From: Amoebidium appalachense
Taxonomy: Eukaryota > Ichthyosporea
Reading direction: 5' to 3'
Assembly: GCA_963693365.1 (NCBI GenBank)
Contig: CAVNZM010000010.1
Coordinates: forward strand, 6,262,001 to 6,326,000
Length of the DNA: 64,000 nucleotides
Shown here piece by piece: positions 1 through 13,207 of this stretch. The stretch's first letter is position 1, and each line of letters begins with the position of its first letter. The notes under the pieces were generated by a model. It saw only the letters and a program-made list of their open reading frames with translations, did not search any database and was not told where the DNA came from. The position numbers and the translations under genes were made by a program.

Positions 1-579
1 ACCAGTCACTCGTGTATGCTGCATATGTTACCTCGCAATACTGTTTTTTTTTTTTTTTTTTTTTTTTTTGCATTTGCATTTGCATTTGCATTTGCATGTG
101 TTTTATGATGGTGGTGTTGGTGGTGTGGTGTGCGGGTGGGTGAGTGGGTGGGTGGGTGGGTGGGTGGGCGGTGGTGGTGGTGGCGGTGGTGTGTGGGTAA
201 GGTTTGGGGGGGGGGGGGGGGGGGGGAGGGGGGAAGGGGGGGGGGGGGGGGGGGGGGGGTCAAGGTATGTGCTACCCAAAATAACTGGCGGGTCCTTCAC
301 AAAAAAAACCATTTGTTTTTATTTTTTCATTGGTGCAGGCATTGAATCCTTCTATTTGTTTAGCACAAAAACTTCCTCCAAGCGAAAGCTTCATATTAAT
401 CCCAGTCTCCCCTTCCCCCCACCCCCTCCTCCACCTCCCCTCCCCCCCTTCCCTCACGTCCTCGCCTCCCCCTTCCTCCGGGACCTCCCCCCTGCCTCTT
501 CCTTGCCCCCTCCCTCCCCCCTACCAGCCCACCCTCCTCTCCCTCTCCTTACCCCCCGCCCCACCCTCCCCCCGCCCCT

Positions 580-622
<43 letters not shown>

Positions 623-678
623 TCCCCCCCCACCTCCCCCCCCCCCCCCCCCCCCCTCCCCACACACACACACACCAG
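1..678 (+). other. Intron of the kinase gene, repeat-filled
   Basis: No coding exon is recognised. The stretch holds a poly-T tract (about 46-69), TTTGCA repeats (about 66-97), GGGT repeats (about 134-172), a poly-G tract (about 208-258) and poly-C (about 584-658). It ends at the acceptor CAG (676-678) before the first kinase exon. Confidence 0.6.
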
Positions 679-1122
679 GTTTGTTGTTGGGCTCAAGTAC
701 GCTTTCAAGACCAAGACCCACCTATGCCTCGTGTTGGATCTTATGACGGGAGGAAACCTTGCTGGGCATCTCAAACAGGTTAGCGTTGATGACATGGGAA
801 GAAGACACAACGTTGTTTAGCTGTTCTGGACTTTTTATTTTTGGCAAATTTGGCGGCTTGTGGGTGTGTGTCTGTGTGTGTCTGTGTGTGACTGTCTGGG
901 GGGGGGGGTAGTGGGGGAGGAGGATCACACGTAGCTCTCCCTTCCCCAAATACCTTGTTACCGACCGTCATCCTCCCATGTTACTACCTTTCTCTCTTCC
1001 CAATCAAGCAAGAGACCCCCCCCCTCCCTCCTCACTCCATGCCCGCCGCCTCCCTTCTCCCGCTCCCCCTCCCCCCGTGCCTCCCCCCGCCTCCCCCTCC
1101 CCCCCCAACAACGTATATATGA

Positions 1123-1219
<97 letters not shown>

Positions 1220-2159
1220 TATATGTTATTTCCTTTCAGTGCAAACCAAAGTTTTCGAAAAAGGCGCATTATCACCCACACTTATGCGCGTGAGCAGAAC
1301 AAAATCTCATCAAGTTGGTTCCCTCAATCTGAGCTACCAAAAGGAAAGAATATTGTACATAGTTTTATCTCTACTAACACTGATATTCAACAGGCAGGGC
1401 ACTATGAGGGAACCCAGCTGCAGCTATATGCAGCTGAGATTGCCTGCGGTCTTGGGCACCTGCACAGCCATGGCATCCTTTATCGGTAAGAGAGCACACC
1501 TGTCTGCACTGTACATGTACAGTGGGGGAGACGACTCGACGGGACGGGCCTGGGAGAGGGAGCAGGTGGGGTGGGTTGAGGTAGGCAAGGAGGAGGATAG
1601 AAAAGGGATGGACTGGGAGGGTGTGGGGAGCAGATAGGTAAAGATTTAGAGAGAACAAAACACAACTTCGAGTCTCAGAGGGCCCTGCCAAGGGGGGAGG
1701 GGGGAGAAGGTGTTTGGGTGGGGGGGGGGGGGGGGGGGGGGGAAGGGGAGGGGGGGGGGGGGGGGGGGGGGCAAAATGGACGGAACAAAGTGGTCACTGG
1801 GGATCTACGATGGGGCTCTAAAACTATCACACTAACATTGATAATCACTATCCACAGTGACCTAAAGCCCGAAAACATTCTGATGGATGCAGCAGGTGAG
1901 TGCATACCCATGCTCTTTTTTACTTTCAGCCAACCAACCAAGAGATGCAATCTCCTTTGCGTCATTCCTCAATCTTACCTGTTCAAAACTTTATCCTTTC
2001 CCCGGCACGATGAAGCACACGGGTTCAAGCAGTATGTGATTCTGCAAACAGTAGTTTAAATCCACCCTGCCCGAGGGTAAAGAGAATGGGCTTAGCTGGA
2101 TGAGTTTTGGTGGATGAGTGGGACGGCTGGGGTCGGCGGGACCGGAATGGGGGATAGGG

Positions 2160-2196
<37 letters not shown>

Positions 2197-2552
2197 TTGT
2201 ACAGATGGGTAGGATGGGTAGGACTTCTGTCTCGTTGGATAATCCTTCCCACTTTCTGTTCTTCCCGACTATCTCAATCAACCTTCCCCCTCCCCGCCCC
2301 TCTCACCCCCCTCCCACCCTCTCCCTCTCCCCCCCCCCCCCCCCCCATTCCCCCATACCCCATCCCCCCTTCCCCCGTCCACGTCCACGGGTCTCCTTAG
2401 TCGGCAACACAAATCCCTCCCCCCCCCCCCCCCCCTCTCCCCCCCGTTTTCCAGTAACCTTCCCGGGATCACAATACCTTTCCTCCTTTTCCTTCCAGCC
2501 CTACCACCTTCGTGCTAGCTGCCGAACCCATCTCTCTTTCTGCCCCTCCCCC

Positions 2553-2587
<35 letters not shown>

Positions 2588-4453
2588 ACGCACACACACA
2601 CACACGCACACACACCTGAACCCTCTCCTGCGTCACCCCACCACACACACACCCCTTCTCTGGTCTCCTGACCGACACCCACACGCCCCACCCACCCCAT
2701 TCCCCTTCTTGCCCCCCCGCCCCTCTCCTTCCCTCGCACCCCCCTCGGTGGGCTCTAATCCGCATTCACTCACCACACACACATACACCTCTGCCGCTAC
2801 CCTTCCCTCCCCATCGATCCAATGCCATCCATCCCTCCATCCCCCTACTGCACTACACTACACCCCATTCCACCCACTACACCATACTACACCCATCCTC
2901 CCTCCCCTCCCTCCCCCGCTTCCTCCAACACCTAATACACCACACTACACACATCCCCTCCCCTTCCCCCCCCCGTTGCCGCTCTCCCCTCCCTCCCCTC
3001 CGGCTGCCCCCCCCCCCCCCCCCCCTGCCCCCTCCCCGCCCTCCCCCCCCTCCCCCCCCCCCCCCCCCAACACACACACACATACACACACAAACCTACT
3101 TTTTTTCTTCCCCATACGAACAGGGCACCTCAAGCTGTCGGACATGGGTCTTGCAGTTGACATCTCCATGACAAAGTCAACGGTCGGGTGTGTGGGGACC
3201 CCAGGCTACATGTGTAGGTGCACCCTTCCAATAATCGATGACCCTGCTCCACACTAGACCCTTTATTATAGTGTTTCTAGATCTGAATCCCCTAGGAGGT
3301 GTTGAAATTTGTTCACATTGAAAAAGTGATTCCACTTACCTTTTCTTCTTCTTATTCTTTTTTTTTTTTTTGGCCAGCACCGCAGGTGGTGAGTCTGGTC
3401 AACTACGACTACTCGGCTGACTGGTGGAGCTTTGGCTGTGTGCTGTATCAGCTGGCCACTGGAAGGGTATTATGTCCTCTTTCAACAAACTACGGCAGGG
3501 TAGAAATTCATAATGATGGGTACCTAGTGAAAGTGCTTATGTTGTATTTTAGGTGGCGGAGGTGATGGCAGGGAGGAGGGGAAAGGGGGTGGGGGCGGGG
3601 GGAGGATGGAGGCAGTGGGTGGGTGGGTGAGGGGGGCGAGAGTAGGTGGGGTGGGAGGCGCTGGTTGGGGGGAGGGGGAGGGGGGAAGGGGGAATGTGGG
3701 AGGCACAGCAATAAGTGAATCTCCATGTACATGGATAGTGGAAGTGCGTGAGTGGGTGAAAAGGGGAGTGGCAATGCACAGGTCTGTGCAAATAAGTTAT
3801 TAGTAGGGAGACACCTAGGTCCGACATCATGCAAGTATCATCATAATCATGATCTACTTTTGGATATCCGCTCTCATACTCCAAACTTGGCTCGTCTCAG
3901 CCAGCCCTAATAACAGCCCATGTCCCCCTCCCCCCCCCCCCCCCCCTCCCCCTTCCCAGCATCCTCTCTTTGCATGCGGGGAAAAGCTTTCCCCGGAGGA
4001 GCTCTACAACAGGACCCTTGAACACGTAAGACTTTAGATGCCCCAAATGGTTGTAGGGGATGGACCTAGCTAGGTTTTATGGCTGAAAAGGCAGTTAGAG
4101 GTTGGTGGGCGGGGGAGAAAAGGGGATGGGGGGGGGGGGGGGGGGGAAGGGGGGGGGGAGGAAGGGGGGAGAGGAGGGGAGAAGGGGGGGGGGGGGGGGG
4201 GAGGCATAGAAGAACCCGTAGAAGGCGGGGAGGAGGGGGAGGCAGGGTAGGATGAGAAAGGGGTAAGCGCCAGGTTGACGTTTAGTATATACACGGCAAA
4301 TAACACCCCCCCACCCACCCACCCACCCATCCCCCGAAAAATCTAAAAATGAAAGTCAAAATAATCGAGTAATACACACATGCGCGCGCGTGCGCAAGCA
4401 CACCCACATACACACACATGCAAGCACACCCGCATACACACGTACACACACAA

Positions 4454-4514
<61 letters not shown>

Positions 4515-5087
4515 AACCCATTGCATACACACACACACACACACGTGTTGCACACAGCGTACATCATGGTCCGTTGCACAAAGCGTACATCGTAAAGTTT
4601 TTCAGAGTGTGAGTCAGGTAGGAAAGAGACTTATATAACACTCCTCCTCACATGTGCAGGATGTGGACACACTTGTTCCCGTGCTGGAAAACACGGCTGG
4701 GCTTGAGCTGGTGCTGCAGCTCTGCAAAGAGGTAACACAACACAAAACATATGGTACACAATATAATACATATAGTACATAATACATTACATATCACGGT
4801 ACATAATACATTTAATATGATTATACAGTATAGCTAGTGCACGCGGCATTTTTCCGTAACTACAGCTAGAACGCTGCAACAGCGGTGTGGGGTAGGGGGG
4901 GAAGGGGGGAGGGGGGGGGGGGGGGGGGATAAGGAGGGAAATGGGGGAGGAAAGGGTAGAGAAGGGGACTGGAAAGCCCATTTTAGAGGTGGGGAAGGTA
5001 GGTGATGAAGAAGATAGGGCTTGGTGATCAGGGCGGGGGCTTGGTAGGGACGCGATGATTTGATTTTCTCTTTTTCTTTTTTTTTTT

Positions 5088-5118
<31 letters not shown>

Positions 5119-5298
5119 GGGATGAGTGGGCAGGGAGATATTGTAATGGAAACAAGGGATGGAGGTTATATGTTGGCAAGGGGAAGGCTGACTAAAGAGC
5201 ACCCGAAACAATGCCGGGTCAGTTTCTTTCTCACATTTTCTGTTGGTGTAGAGGAAAGGTTTTCTTCTCTCTTTTTTTTTTTTTTTTTTTTTTTTGGG

Positions 5299-5343
<45 letters not shown>

Positions 5344-5583
5344 GAGGGAGGGGATGGAGGGAAGGAGGAGATATGACTGTCTTTTTGGAGGGGAAAGCAG
5401 GCCCCAAAGGAGGGGGGGGGGGGGGGGGGAGACAAGCAAGCTATGACATCAATTACGGAACAACTTCTTGGACAAGGAAAACCATGCTGAAGTAAACAAG
5501 ATGGCAGAGAGGAAGTTTAGATAGGAATCTTCAGACGATTCGTTTGTTGTTGTTTTTTTTTTTTTTTTTTTTTTTTTTTTCTT

Positions 5584-5621
<38 letters not shown>

Positions 5622-5813
5622 CGGGGGGGGGGGGGAGGGGGGGGAGGGGGGTTGAACAGGAGCGGGTGTGGGGAAAGGGGGGGGGGGGGGGAGGTTGAAC
5701 TCTGGGGGGGGGGGGGGGGGGGTATTTTTTTGGAGGGGGGGGGAAAGGGGAGGGGGGGGGGGGGGGGGGGGGGGGGGGTATTTTTTTGGAGGGGGGGGGA
5801 AAGGGGAGGGGGT

Positions 5814-5877
<64 letters not shown>

Positions 5878-7731
5878 TAACCATGTGAACATGAAATTGT
5901 GTATCCAACCCACAGCTACTGCAGAAGGAGCCCATCAACCGACTAGGCTCACGCCATGGAACAGAGACACGTTACGGCTTCAAGGTAAAAACCCTAGCTG
6001 CTATTTCAAAATCCGAGGTGTATACGTAGCTTGATGTCGTACAGTATCCGTTACGGTACAGGCTACTGTTGATACACATGCGGCATATTTAGTAACTTCT
6101 TGTTTGCAGGCAGTCCAGCAGCATGCGTACTTCAGCACCGTCGATTGGCTGCTACTTGAGTACGGTGTCCTTCCCGATGCACCCTTTCAACCCAAGGAAA
6201 GTGCTTGGAACTGTGAAATTTCGTTGGTTGCACTTATTCTATGGTTCTTTCTTCCAATTTGTCTTGCTTTCTCACATGCCAGTGTGCCTAAATTTTTGCC
6301 CCTTTATTTTTTTTTTTTTTTAATGTAAAATTTCCTTCCCCTTTCCATCACACAGAGGTGCCCGGTGAGGGTCTTCCCCTCAGCTCTGCCTAAACCCCAG
6401 GCAGAAGGTTATATTCTCACAAGAAAACTGATATAATCAAATGTTTTCCTCGTATAGATTTGGCCAATAATTCATGCTAGTTGTAATGGTTATGGGTTCG
6501 ATAAAAAGGTTATATACACATTGCTACCGAGCCGAGCACACGATAACAGTGCACGGCGTCCCTTCCATATGCAGGCCAACCCTACGTCTGCGGACCACAA
6601 GGCGCCTACTGGTTGGCGCAAAGACAACAAGTGGTTCAAGCGGCGCAAGAGCACAGAGGAGCCTGCAGCAGAGGCAACCCGCAGCTTTGCCGGTGTGCTG
6701 TCCATGGCATGGCAGCAGGAGATGGTGGCATCCGGCATCTTTGACTCGGTATGTGAATGTGCTGTAGGACTGCCCGACTGCTTGCTTTTGTGATTTTACA
6801 AGGAACATACACATACACAACCCACTACTTGTTGTGTGTTTCAAAATTGATAGGAAGGTATGTGCAATATCACATGCAGCCACATTTCCAATGTTTAAGT
6901 ATGAAGGGCTTTTCCTCAGCCTAGCAGCTGCATACACACAGTCAAGAGAATTTTAAATCAGTTACGCATTGCGAAGGCTCACTGTCTATTCGCACGTGAT
7001 GTATTACACACAAAGTGCAGTATTCTATAAGCCAGGTATTATCAGTATTCTATGTGTCAGGTATTAACTTAAATTACACAATAGCACATTGTCAAGCTGC
7101 AACCCAACATAATAAAGACGGTGGTGTAGAATAAGACATTACTTAGTGCATCACTTAGTCTATGTAAACACACCAGCTTGTGTATAAGGTTGAGATATCG
7201 ATAGGTCGCCACTATTCTTGATGTGAACTATGTTTACATAACCGTTACCGAAAAAAACTGACGGCCCAGAGCGTGCACACGCAGGTCACCAAGCAGATGA
7301 TTGAAGCCAACCGTCGACACAGCACTCTCGAACGCAACCCAGCCCACCGCAGGTATGGCGAATCATGATCATACAGACTTGGCCTTTATTACGGCCTCCC
7401 TTTTTCTGAGTCCCATGATCCGGCACAGTGATGCACTCAGTCTGGCATACATAGAGCACATGTGCTCATATAAAACATCTCTCACACACGTGCATTCGAA
7501 TTCATGTCTTGCACATTCACCGCTGCAGTTGAAACAAGAAGAATAAAGCACCGTAAACCTAAACTTCATTGACATCACGTCTGGTGCAGAAACTCGCCCA
7601 CGCCAGCACCATCAGCACGCAAGGGTTCCGGGGAGTCCATTGGAGAGAAAGCCAGCAGCCTGGGGCAATCAATCGCTTTCCTCTTCACCGGTGGCTCTGC
7701 AAGCTCACGGAGATCAACAATGCCTGGATAG
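679..7731 (+). CDS. G-protein-coupled-receptor-kinase-like Ser/Thr kinase, 5'-truncated by the window edge
   Basis: Exons read: 679-778, 1394-1485, 1858-1895, 3124-3213, 3378-3466, 3960-4025, 4660-4731, 5916-5984, 6110-6196, 6575-6748, 7285-7352, 7590-7731 (stop TAG 7729-7731); about 361 residues. Seen: hinge segment [23 protein letters not shown], catalytic loop [10 protein letters not shown], activation segment SDMGLAV where kinases usually have DFG, GTPGYMSPQ where APE is usual, [17 protein letters not shown], and NRLGS near the lobe end. After the kinase domain an AWQQEM segment resembles the GRK4/5/6 C-terminal extension; the tail is Ser-rich and ends in PG with no PH domain. The DLG-like activation motif and this extension point to the GRK branch of AGC kinases, which phosphorylate activated receptors at the membrane. 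The N-terminal half, including any RGS-homology domain, lies outside the window. Exon phases agree throughout except the donor after 6196, which is not canonical (ccaag|gaaagt). Confidence 0.85.
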
Positions 7732-8095
7732 CCAGAGCTATCTGAGGATGCACCACAACGATGGATCCGGACACATGCTCGTGCCAGGAGAGGATGTGAA
7801 TACGTAATTGCCAGTCTGTAGATTCAATATATACGATATAATTTAACATGTTTTTTTTTAGTTTTTTTTTAGTATCAGTTAGCCCATACAGGACAAATCC
7901 CGGGAAACAGGCGCATGTGTGCTTTGCCTGCAGCTCAGGCAAGAGCTGAGAAGAGACCTGTATCATAGGCTGTATGAGTGCTTACTAATAATCTCTCTCG
8001 TTCTCAGGTCTGTGAAGCTGTATGTACAGTAAGCAGAGCAAAAACGCTAAAAGTACCAGTGGCTCATGACCATGTACATTATATTTATACGGTAT

Positions 8096-8101
8096 AATAA
8101 A
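8096..8101 (+). terminator. Polyadenylation signal AATAAA of the kinase gene
   Basis: AATAAA lies 365 bp after the kinase stop codon, before the next GT satellite. It is the only perfect hexamer noticed close to the stop. Confidence 0.5.
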
Positions 8102-8402
8102 GAAAATGATCCGCTTGGGGCAGTAAACATCGTTACAGTAAAGCCTGTGTAGCTGCCTGAGTGAGCAAAGTGCTGAGTGACTGACTGTGAGGGATCCGAT
8201 CGATGTACCTACTTGACTGCCAGTCGTCAGTCGCAGTCGCCGAGATGGCCAAGTCGTACAGTCGTAATCGAGTCGCCGAGGGTGAAAGCTACGACTTGAG
8301 GGCCTACGACTTAGGGCCCCCGGAGGAGGGGCAGCTTCGGTGGGGGGGGGGGGGGGGGGGGGGGAGGGGGAGGGGGCCGGGGGGGGAGAGGGGGGGGGGG
8401 GG

Positions 8403-8409
8403 GGGATGC

Positions 8410-8497
<88 letters not shown>

Positions 8498-8634
8498 GCA
8501 GCCCGACGTGTGCCAGCGTGTGTGTGTGTGTGTGTGTAGTGTGTGTGTGTGTGTGTTTGTGCGCGTTGTGTGCGCGCGTATGTGTGTCAGTGTGTGTGTG
8601 TATTGTGTCTGTTGTGTTGTGCGCGTATTTGTGT

Positions 8635-8677
<43 letters not shown>

Positions 8678-8796
8678 TGTGACAGTGTGTGTGTGTGTGT
8701 GTGTGTGTGCGTGTGTGTATCCGCAGTCACGTGTGCGTGCGTGCGTGTGCGCGCGCGTGTGTGTGTGTGTGTGTGCGCGTGTGTGCGTGTGGTGTG

Positions 8797-8834
<38 letters not shown>

Positions 8835-8889
8835 ATGTGTGCGTGTGTGTGTATCCGCAGTCACGTGTGCGTGTGTGTGTGTGTGTGTG

Positions 8890-8976
<87 letters not shown>
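8403..8976. repeat. (GT)n satellite with embedded unique motifs
   Basis: About 570 bp of GT repeats broken by GC-rich variants. The motif gtatccgcagtcacgtgtgc occurs near 8718 and again near 8852, about 134 bp apart; a related ccgcagcccgacgtgtgcc occurs near 8496. The array therefore grew partly by duplication of longer units. Confidence 0.9.
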
Positions 8977-8978
<2 letters not shown>

Positions 8979-9131
8979 CTACCTTTGGAGGTAGCTCTTA
9001 TTTTTCAAGGCCGACAAAACTCTCCTTCCGAAGCGACTGATCACGCGCCAACTCATACCCTTGAAAAATTGCCAGTCTGAGAGTATACTTGGTCATACGG
9101 CGGCTAAGGCCACAGTTGCACGTGGCAGGTG

Positions 9132-9182
<51 letters not shown>

Positions 9183-9679
9183 TCCATACGATGCGACAAC
9201 CAGGCAAAATCCTATGAATAATGTATTTCACACAGCTACCAACTGGTTTTTCAACATGCGTTTTTGGAAGCGCTGGTGAACTTTTAAAAAACCACTGCGG
9301 ACGGGAACTCGTAAAGAAAGCACGGGTGATGTATGGGTGTCCCTCAGATCGCGAGTAACAGACGAAGGAAATTACACGCTGCCGAGTATCCACTTCTTGC
9401 ACCGCTGGCACGGTGGTATTTGGCAATACCAGCATCCTCTGGTGACAATGAAAGACTATTCTTCCGCGCCCCGGGTACCATTTTTAGTTAGTGAAAAGAG
9501 AACGCTTAACTGCGGCACGAGTATTCAGTATAGATAGTGGAGGAAATTCTCTTTTGCCACGACAACCAGCACATCTAAAAGTACTTCGACCACCTGAAAA
9601 ACTAGCTGGCTCTGGGCAAGGAGGAGGGGGTGGTGATGGATAAGGAGGCTCAGGCTGGCATGGCTTATTGTGTGTGTGT

Positions 9680-9710
<31 letters not shown>

Positions 9711-10020
9711 GCTCATGGGAAGGATTTGCATGGGAAGGGGGGGGGGGGGGGGGATAGGGGGGAAACTGGGATTGCTGGTGGGGAGGGGCGAGAAAAAGTG
9801 GGAGGTGTTGGAAGGGGGAAAGGTGGGTGGGTGAGTTGGCTTTCAGAAGTGGGGGAGGGTGGGTGGATGTGGGGGGAGGAGGGGGGGGAGGGGTGGGAGG
9901 GAGGGGAAGGGGAACAGGCATTCAGTGAGGGGTTGTTCAGCATTTCATTTGGGTGACTTATGGCCTTTGGAGTTGCTATAGGCAGCCTCAGTGACCACTA
10001 TTTGTGTATGTGGAACGGAT

Positions 10021-10140
10021 GCAACCACCATGGCAGCACACATCTACATGGGCAGTCACCTAACTGACGGCAATAAATCAGCTAATTTATTGCCGTCAGT
10101 TGGGTGAGTGCACAAAGAAGGGGCTGTGATTGTGGAACCG
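10021..10140. repeat. Dispersed repeat family 2, copy 1, with perfect hairpin
   Basis: Shares a gcaaccaccat start, a ggcagtcacc core and a ctgtgattgtgg end with 11741-11849 and 13099-13207. In this copy the centre is a hairpin: 10062-10078 pairs with 10085-10101 (17 bp), and CACC 10057-10060 pairs with GGTG 10103-10106. Confidence 0.8.
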
Positions 10141-10300
10141 CCTGATGTGAGGGTTCGTTCGTTTAACCCTAAAGCTTTAGGCAGGTCTTCGCACGTGACG
10201 GAGATACTATTTCCATCAAATACAATGCACACAAACGGAGCTTTGATGTTCAATGTCCCCCCCCCCCCCCCCCCTCTCCCCCTCCCCCCCCTCTCTCCCT

Positions 10301-10344
<44 letters not shown>

Positions 10345-10857
10345 CCCCTTTCCCTCTCCCCCCGCCTCCCCTTCCCGTGTCTGTGTTGCCGTGTCTGTGT
10401 TGTCTGCCTTGATCAGCTAGTGTGTTAGTGGATTGAATGGGTGTGTGTGTGTTTGTGCAAGGATTTGTATTTGGGTGATTGGTGGATGTGTGTGGCTGTG
10501 TGTTTATGTCGAATCAGCTGGCGCTGAGCATATGGTTGGGACGGGGGAGGGGGGGGGTATATGTGTGTGTTGTGGTGGTGGGGGGGGGGGGGGGGGGGGT
10601 GGAGAGGGATGGTGGGGGAGGGGGGGGGCGAGGAGGGGGGGGGGGGAGGGGGGGGGGAGGGATCTGAATGGGTTATCTTTTACCCCTTTACCCCTTTTCT
10701 TGTTTGTGTGGTGGATGTGGTTGTTGCTGTTGGAGATCTTTCTGTTTTTATAAGGGCGAGGGGAGGGAATTGAAGTTGGGGGGGGGGGGGGGGGGGGGGA
10801 GGTGAGGCAATGTTCGAGTACCCATACCTCTCCTTCCCCCTCCCCCCCCCCCCCCCC

Positions 10858-10920
10858 CCATATATATATTATATGTGATATATAAATATATATATATATA
10901 TATGATATATATATATATAA
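10858..10920. repeat. (TA)n-rich run
   Basis: AT dinucleotide stretch directly after a poly-C tract. It is the only long AT microsatellite in the window, against dozens of GT/CA arrays. Confidence 0.85.
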
Positions 10921-11740
10921 CTAACAAAATGGCAAAATAAACCGGCAAAAAGGAAACATGCAGTGACCATCCATGTTTGGAATTCCCTTATCAGAGTTAG
11001 GGCTACCCCCCCCCCCCCCCCCCCCCCCCCCCACATGACACACACACCAAGGATGATAATAATAATGATAAAAGTAACTGATGCACCAATTGCAACACAA
11101 GCACTCGACCCTCCCTCCCCTCCCCCCCACCTTCCCCTCCCCCTCTTGCAAAAGGCCACATCTATCTATCCCCCAAGTGGATACGGACACACATCTTATC
11201 GAGCCTAATTTTTAAAATTTTGTCACCTGATCACCCAACTAGGCACCACCCATGGACCACACACACACACAAATCTTCACGCTTCAGCCCTAAGCTTACC
11301 CACGGCCCCCCATACGTGTGTTACGTGTATACGGTGTACGTGCTCGTATCCAGGCTAGTACTTACCACGTACCAGCATTGTTCGTTGAAAAGGGAAAAAA
11401 GAAGAGAGGGAGGAAGGGGGAGGGGGGAGGGGGGGCCCGGGGAGGGGGGGGGGGGGGGAGGGGAGGAGGGGGAGGGGGGGGGGGGGGGGGGGAGCAGGCA
11501 GGTGTAAGCTGTCCTTGTGTGTGTGTTTTTTTCTTTCTTTCTTTTTCTTTCTTTTTTTTTTTTGGGTTTGGTTTTCTTTGCAAGAGGAATCTTTTTTATT
11601 TTTTTGGTTTGGTTTTCTTTGCGAGAGGAGAGGGGGGGGAGGGGGTTGTCGACCATGGGTTCTCGCAATTTATATGGGCAAACCTTTCAAATCTGAACCC
11701 AATGAATCAATGTCACAACACCATGAACAAGAGAGCACTT

Positions 11741-11849
11741 GCAACCATCATGGTGGCATGCACTTGTGTGGGCGGTCACCCAACGGACGGAAGTGAAATC
11801 AGCTGGTGGTGAATGCACAAAGATGTGGCTGTGATTGTGGGACAGAATG
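11741..11849. repeat. Dispersed repeat family 2, copy 2
   Basis: Nearly collinear with 13099-13207 from gcaacc to gtgggacagaatg. It lacks the perfect hairpin of the first copy. Confidence 0.85.
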
Positions 11850-12335
11850 GTGGGCCTTTGCTGTTGTTAGAGATGTCTGCCTACCATAATTGGATTTTTT
11901 AGGCCTGGATGTGCACGGACATCTATTAGCCTTAACGAGGATGAAACCATGGAATTGCGACTATGTAAAACGTACCAGATTTGGTGCAGTTGGTTTTTCG
12001 GTCGCTGACGCTGAACCAATTGAGTTAGAACTTTTCTGTACTGAACGTTTGAAGAAAACACTATTTACATAATTATCATGCAAAAATTATGGTTCTAGCG
12101 CAAAATTGGTATACCTTTTTGCTCTCGATGTAACCCTGTTTTTCATATGAATTTGGCCCGGAGACCGATCGCCGCAATTCCATGGTTCCAGCTACCTTAA
12201 GTGTTTGCCTGAGGTATACAACATGCCTTTTTTGGGATGTTCCATTTCACCCCCCCCCTCCCCCCCCCCCCCCCCTCCCCCCCCCCTCCTCCCCTCTTTC
12301 CCCCCCAATATGTGTGTGTGGGCGGGCAGGCGTAG

Positions 12336-12478
12336 GCGTGTGTGCGTGCATGCCTGCATGCGTGTGTGCGTGCATACCGCATGCGTGTGTGCGTGCATGC
12401 CTGCATGCGTGTGTGCGTGCATGCCTGCATGTGTGTATGCGTGCATGCCTGCATGCGTGTGTGCGTGCGTGCGCGCGT
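12336..12478. repeat. 24-bp minisatellite
   Basis: About six tandem units of roughly 24 bp, gtgtgtgcgtgcatgcctgc plus four bases, with small variants; one unit carries ataccgc in place of atgcctgc. Confidence 0.85.
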
Positions 12479-13098
12479 GGCTGGGCGCGTGTGTGCGTAC
12501 GTGCACGTGTGCATGCGTGCGTGTGAGTGCATGAGTGCGTGCTTGCCTGTGTGCGTTTTTCTTTTCCGTTTTCCTTTTCCTATTTTTTTTCGTTCTTTCT
12601 TTCTTTTCTTTCTTTTTTTTGGAGGGCGGGGGGTGGGGGGGGGAAGGGGGCACTTGCTGCATACAGGTGGGTGTAAACGAGGTTGGGGTGAAACAGAAGT
12701 TGGTTAGAAGGTGAGATATCATTTTGTCGTGTGTGGGGGGAGGAGGAAGGGGAGCGGTGGGGGGGGGGGGGGGGATGTTAGAAAAGTTGCCTGATGGAGA
12801 TGACTGTAGAGGATTAACGGACTTGTTCTGCCATGTCTGTCACATGATAACGGCCTCAGTCCAACATAGTCGGTATAGACCGTAGAATATATCCAAAAAC
12901 GTACAGGTTTCTGGTAGTGGATGAACATCTGTTCTAGCGGTGGTGGTGGTATGTGTGTACCTGGTTGGGTGGGTTGGTGGGTGGGGGGTGGGTGGGGGGG
13001 ACAACATGCATTGCAGATTTGAGTTATCAAAACTAATGTGGGGGAACGATTGATTTTTAGGCTTGTTATAGCAGCCGTACATGACCCAAGAGCTGCTT

Positions 13099-13207
13099 GC
13101 AACCACCATAGTGGCATGCACTTGTGTGGGCGGTCACCCAACTGACGGGAGTGAAGTCAGCTGGTGCTGAATGCACGAAGATGTGGCTTTGATTGTGGGA
13201 CAGAATG
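13099..13207. repeat. Dispersed repeat family 2, copy 3
   Basis: Close match to 11741-11849, with the shared segment ggcatgcacttgtgtgggcg and the same gtgggacagaatg end. No coding content is seen. Confidence 0.85.

Noticed and set aside
330-420. Possible kinase exon beginning ALNPSICLAQ after an acceptor near 336
   Set aside because: GRKs have a similar ALN motif upstream, but the expected residues before RFVV are missing and no donor gives phase 2.
68-820. Long open frames rich in Gly, Pro, Val-Cys or His-Thr throughout the window
   Set aside because: They are translations of poly-G, poly-C and GT/CA repeats. Only short stretches inside them, such as 679-778 here, are real exons.
12336-12478. 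CRISPR-like array
   Set aside because: The 24-bp units are contiguous with no unique spacers, and the genome is eukaryotic; it is a minisatellite.
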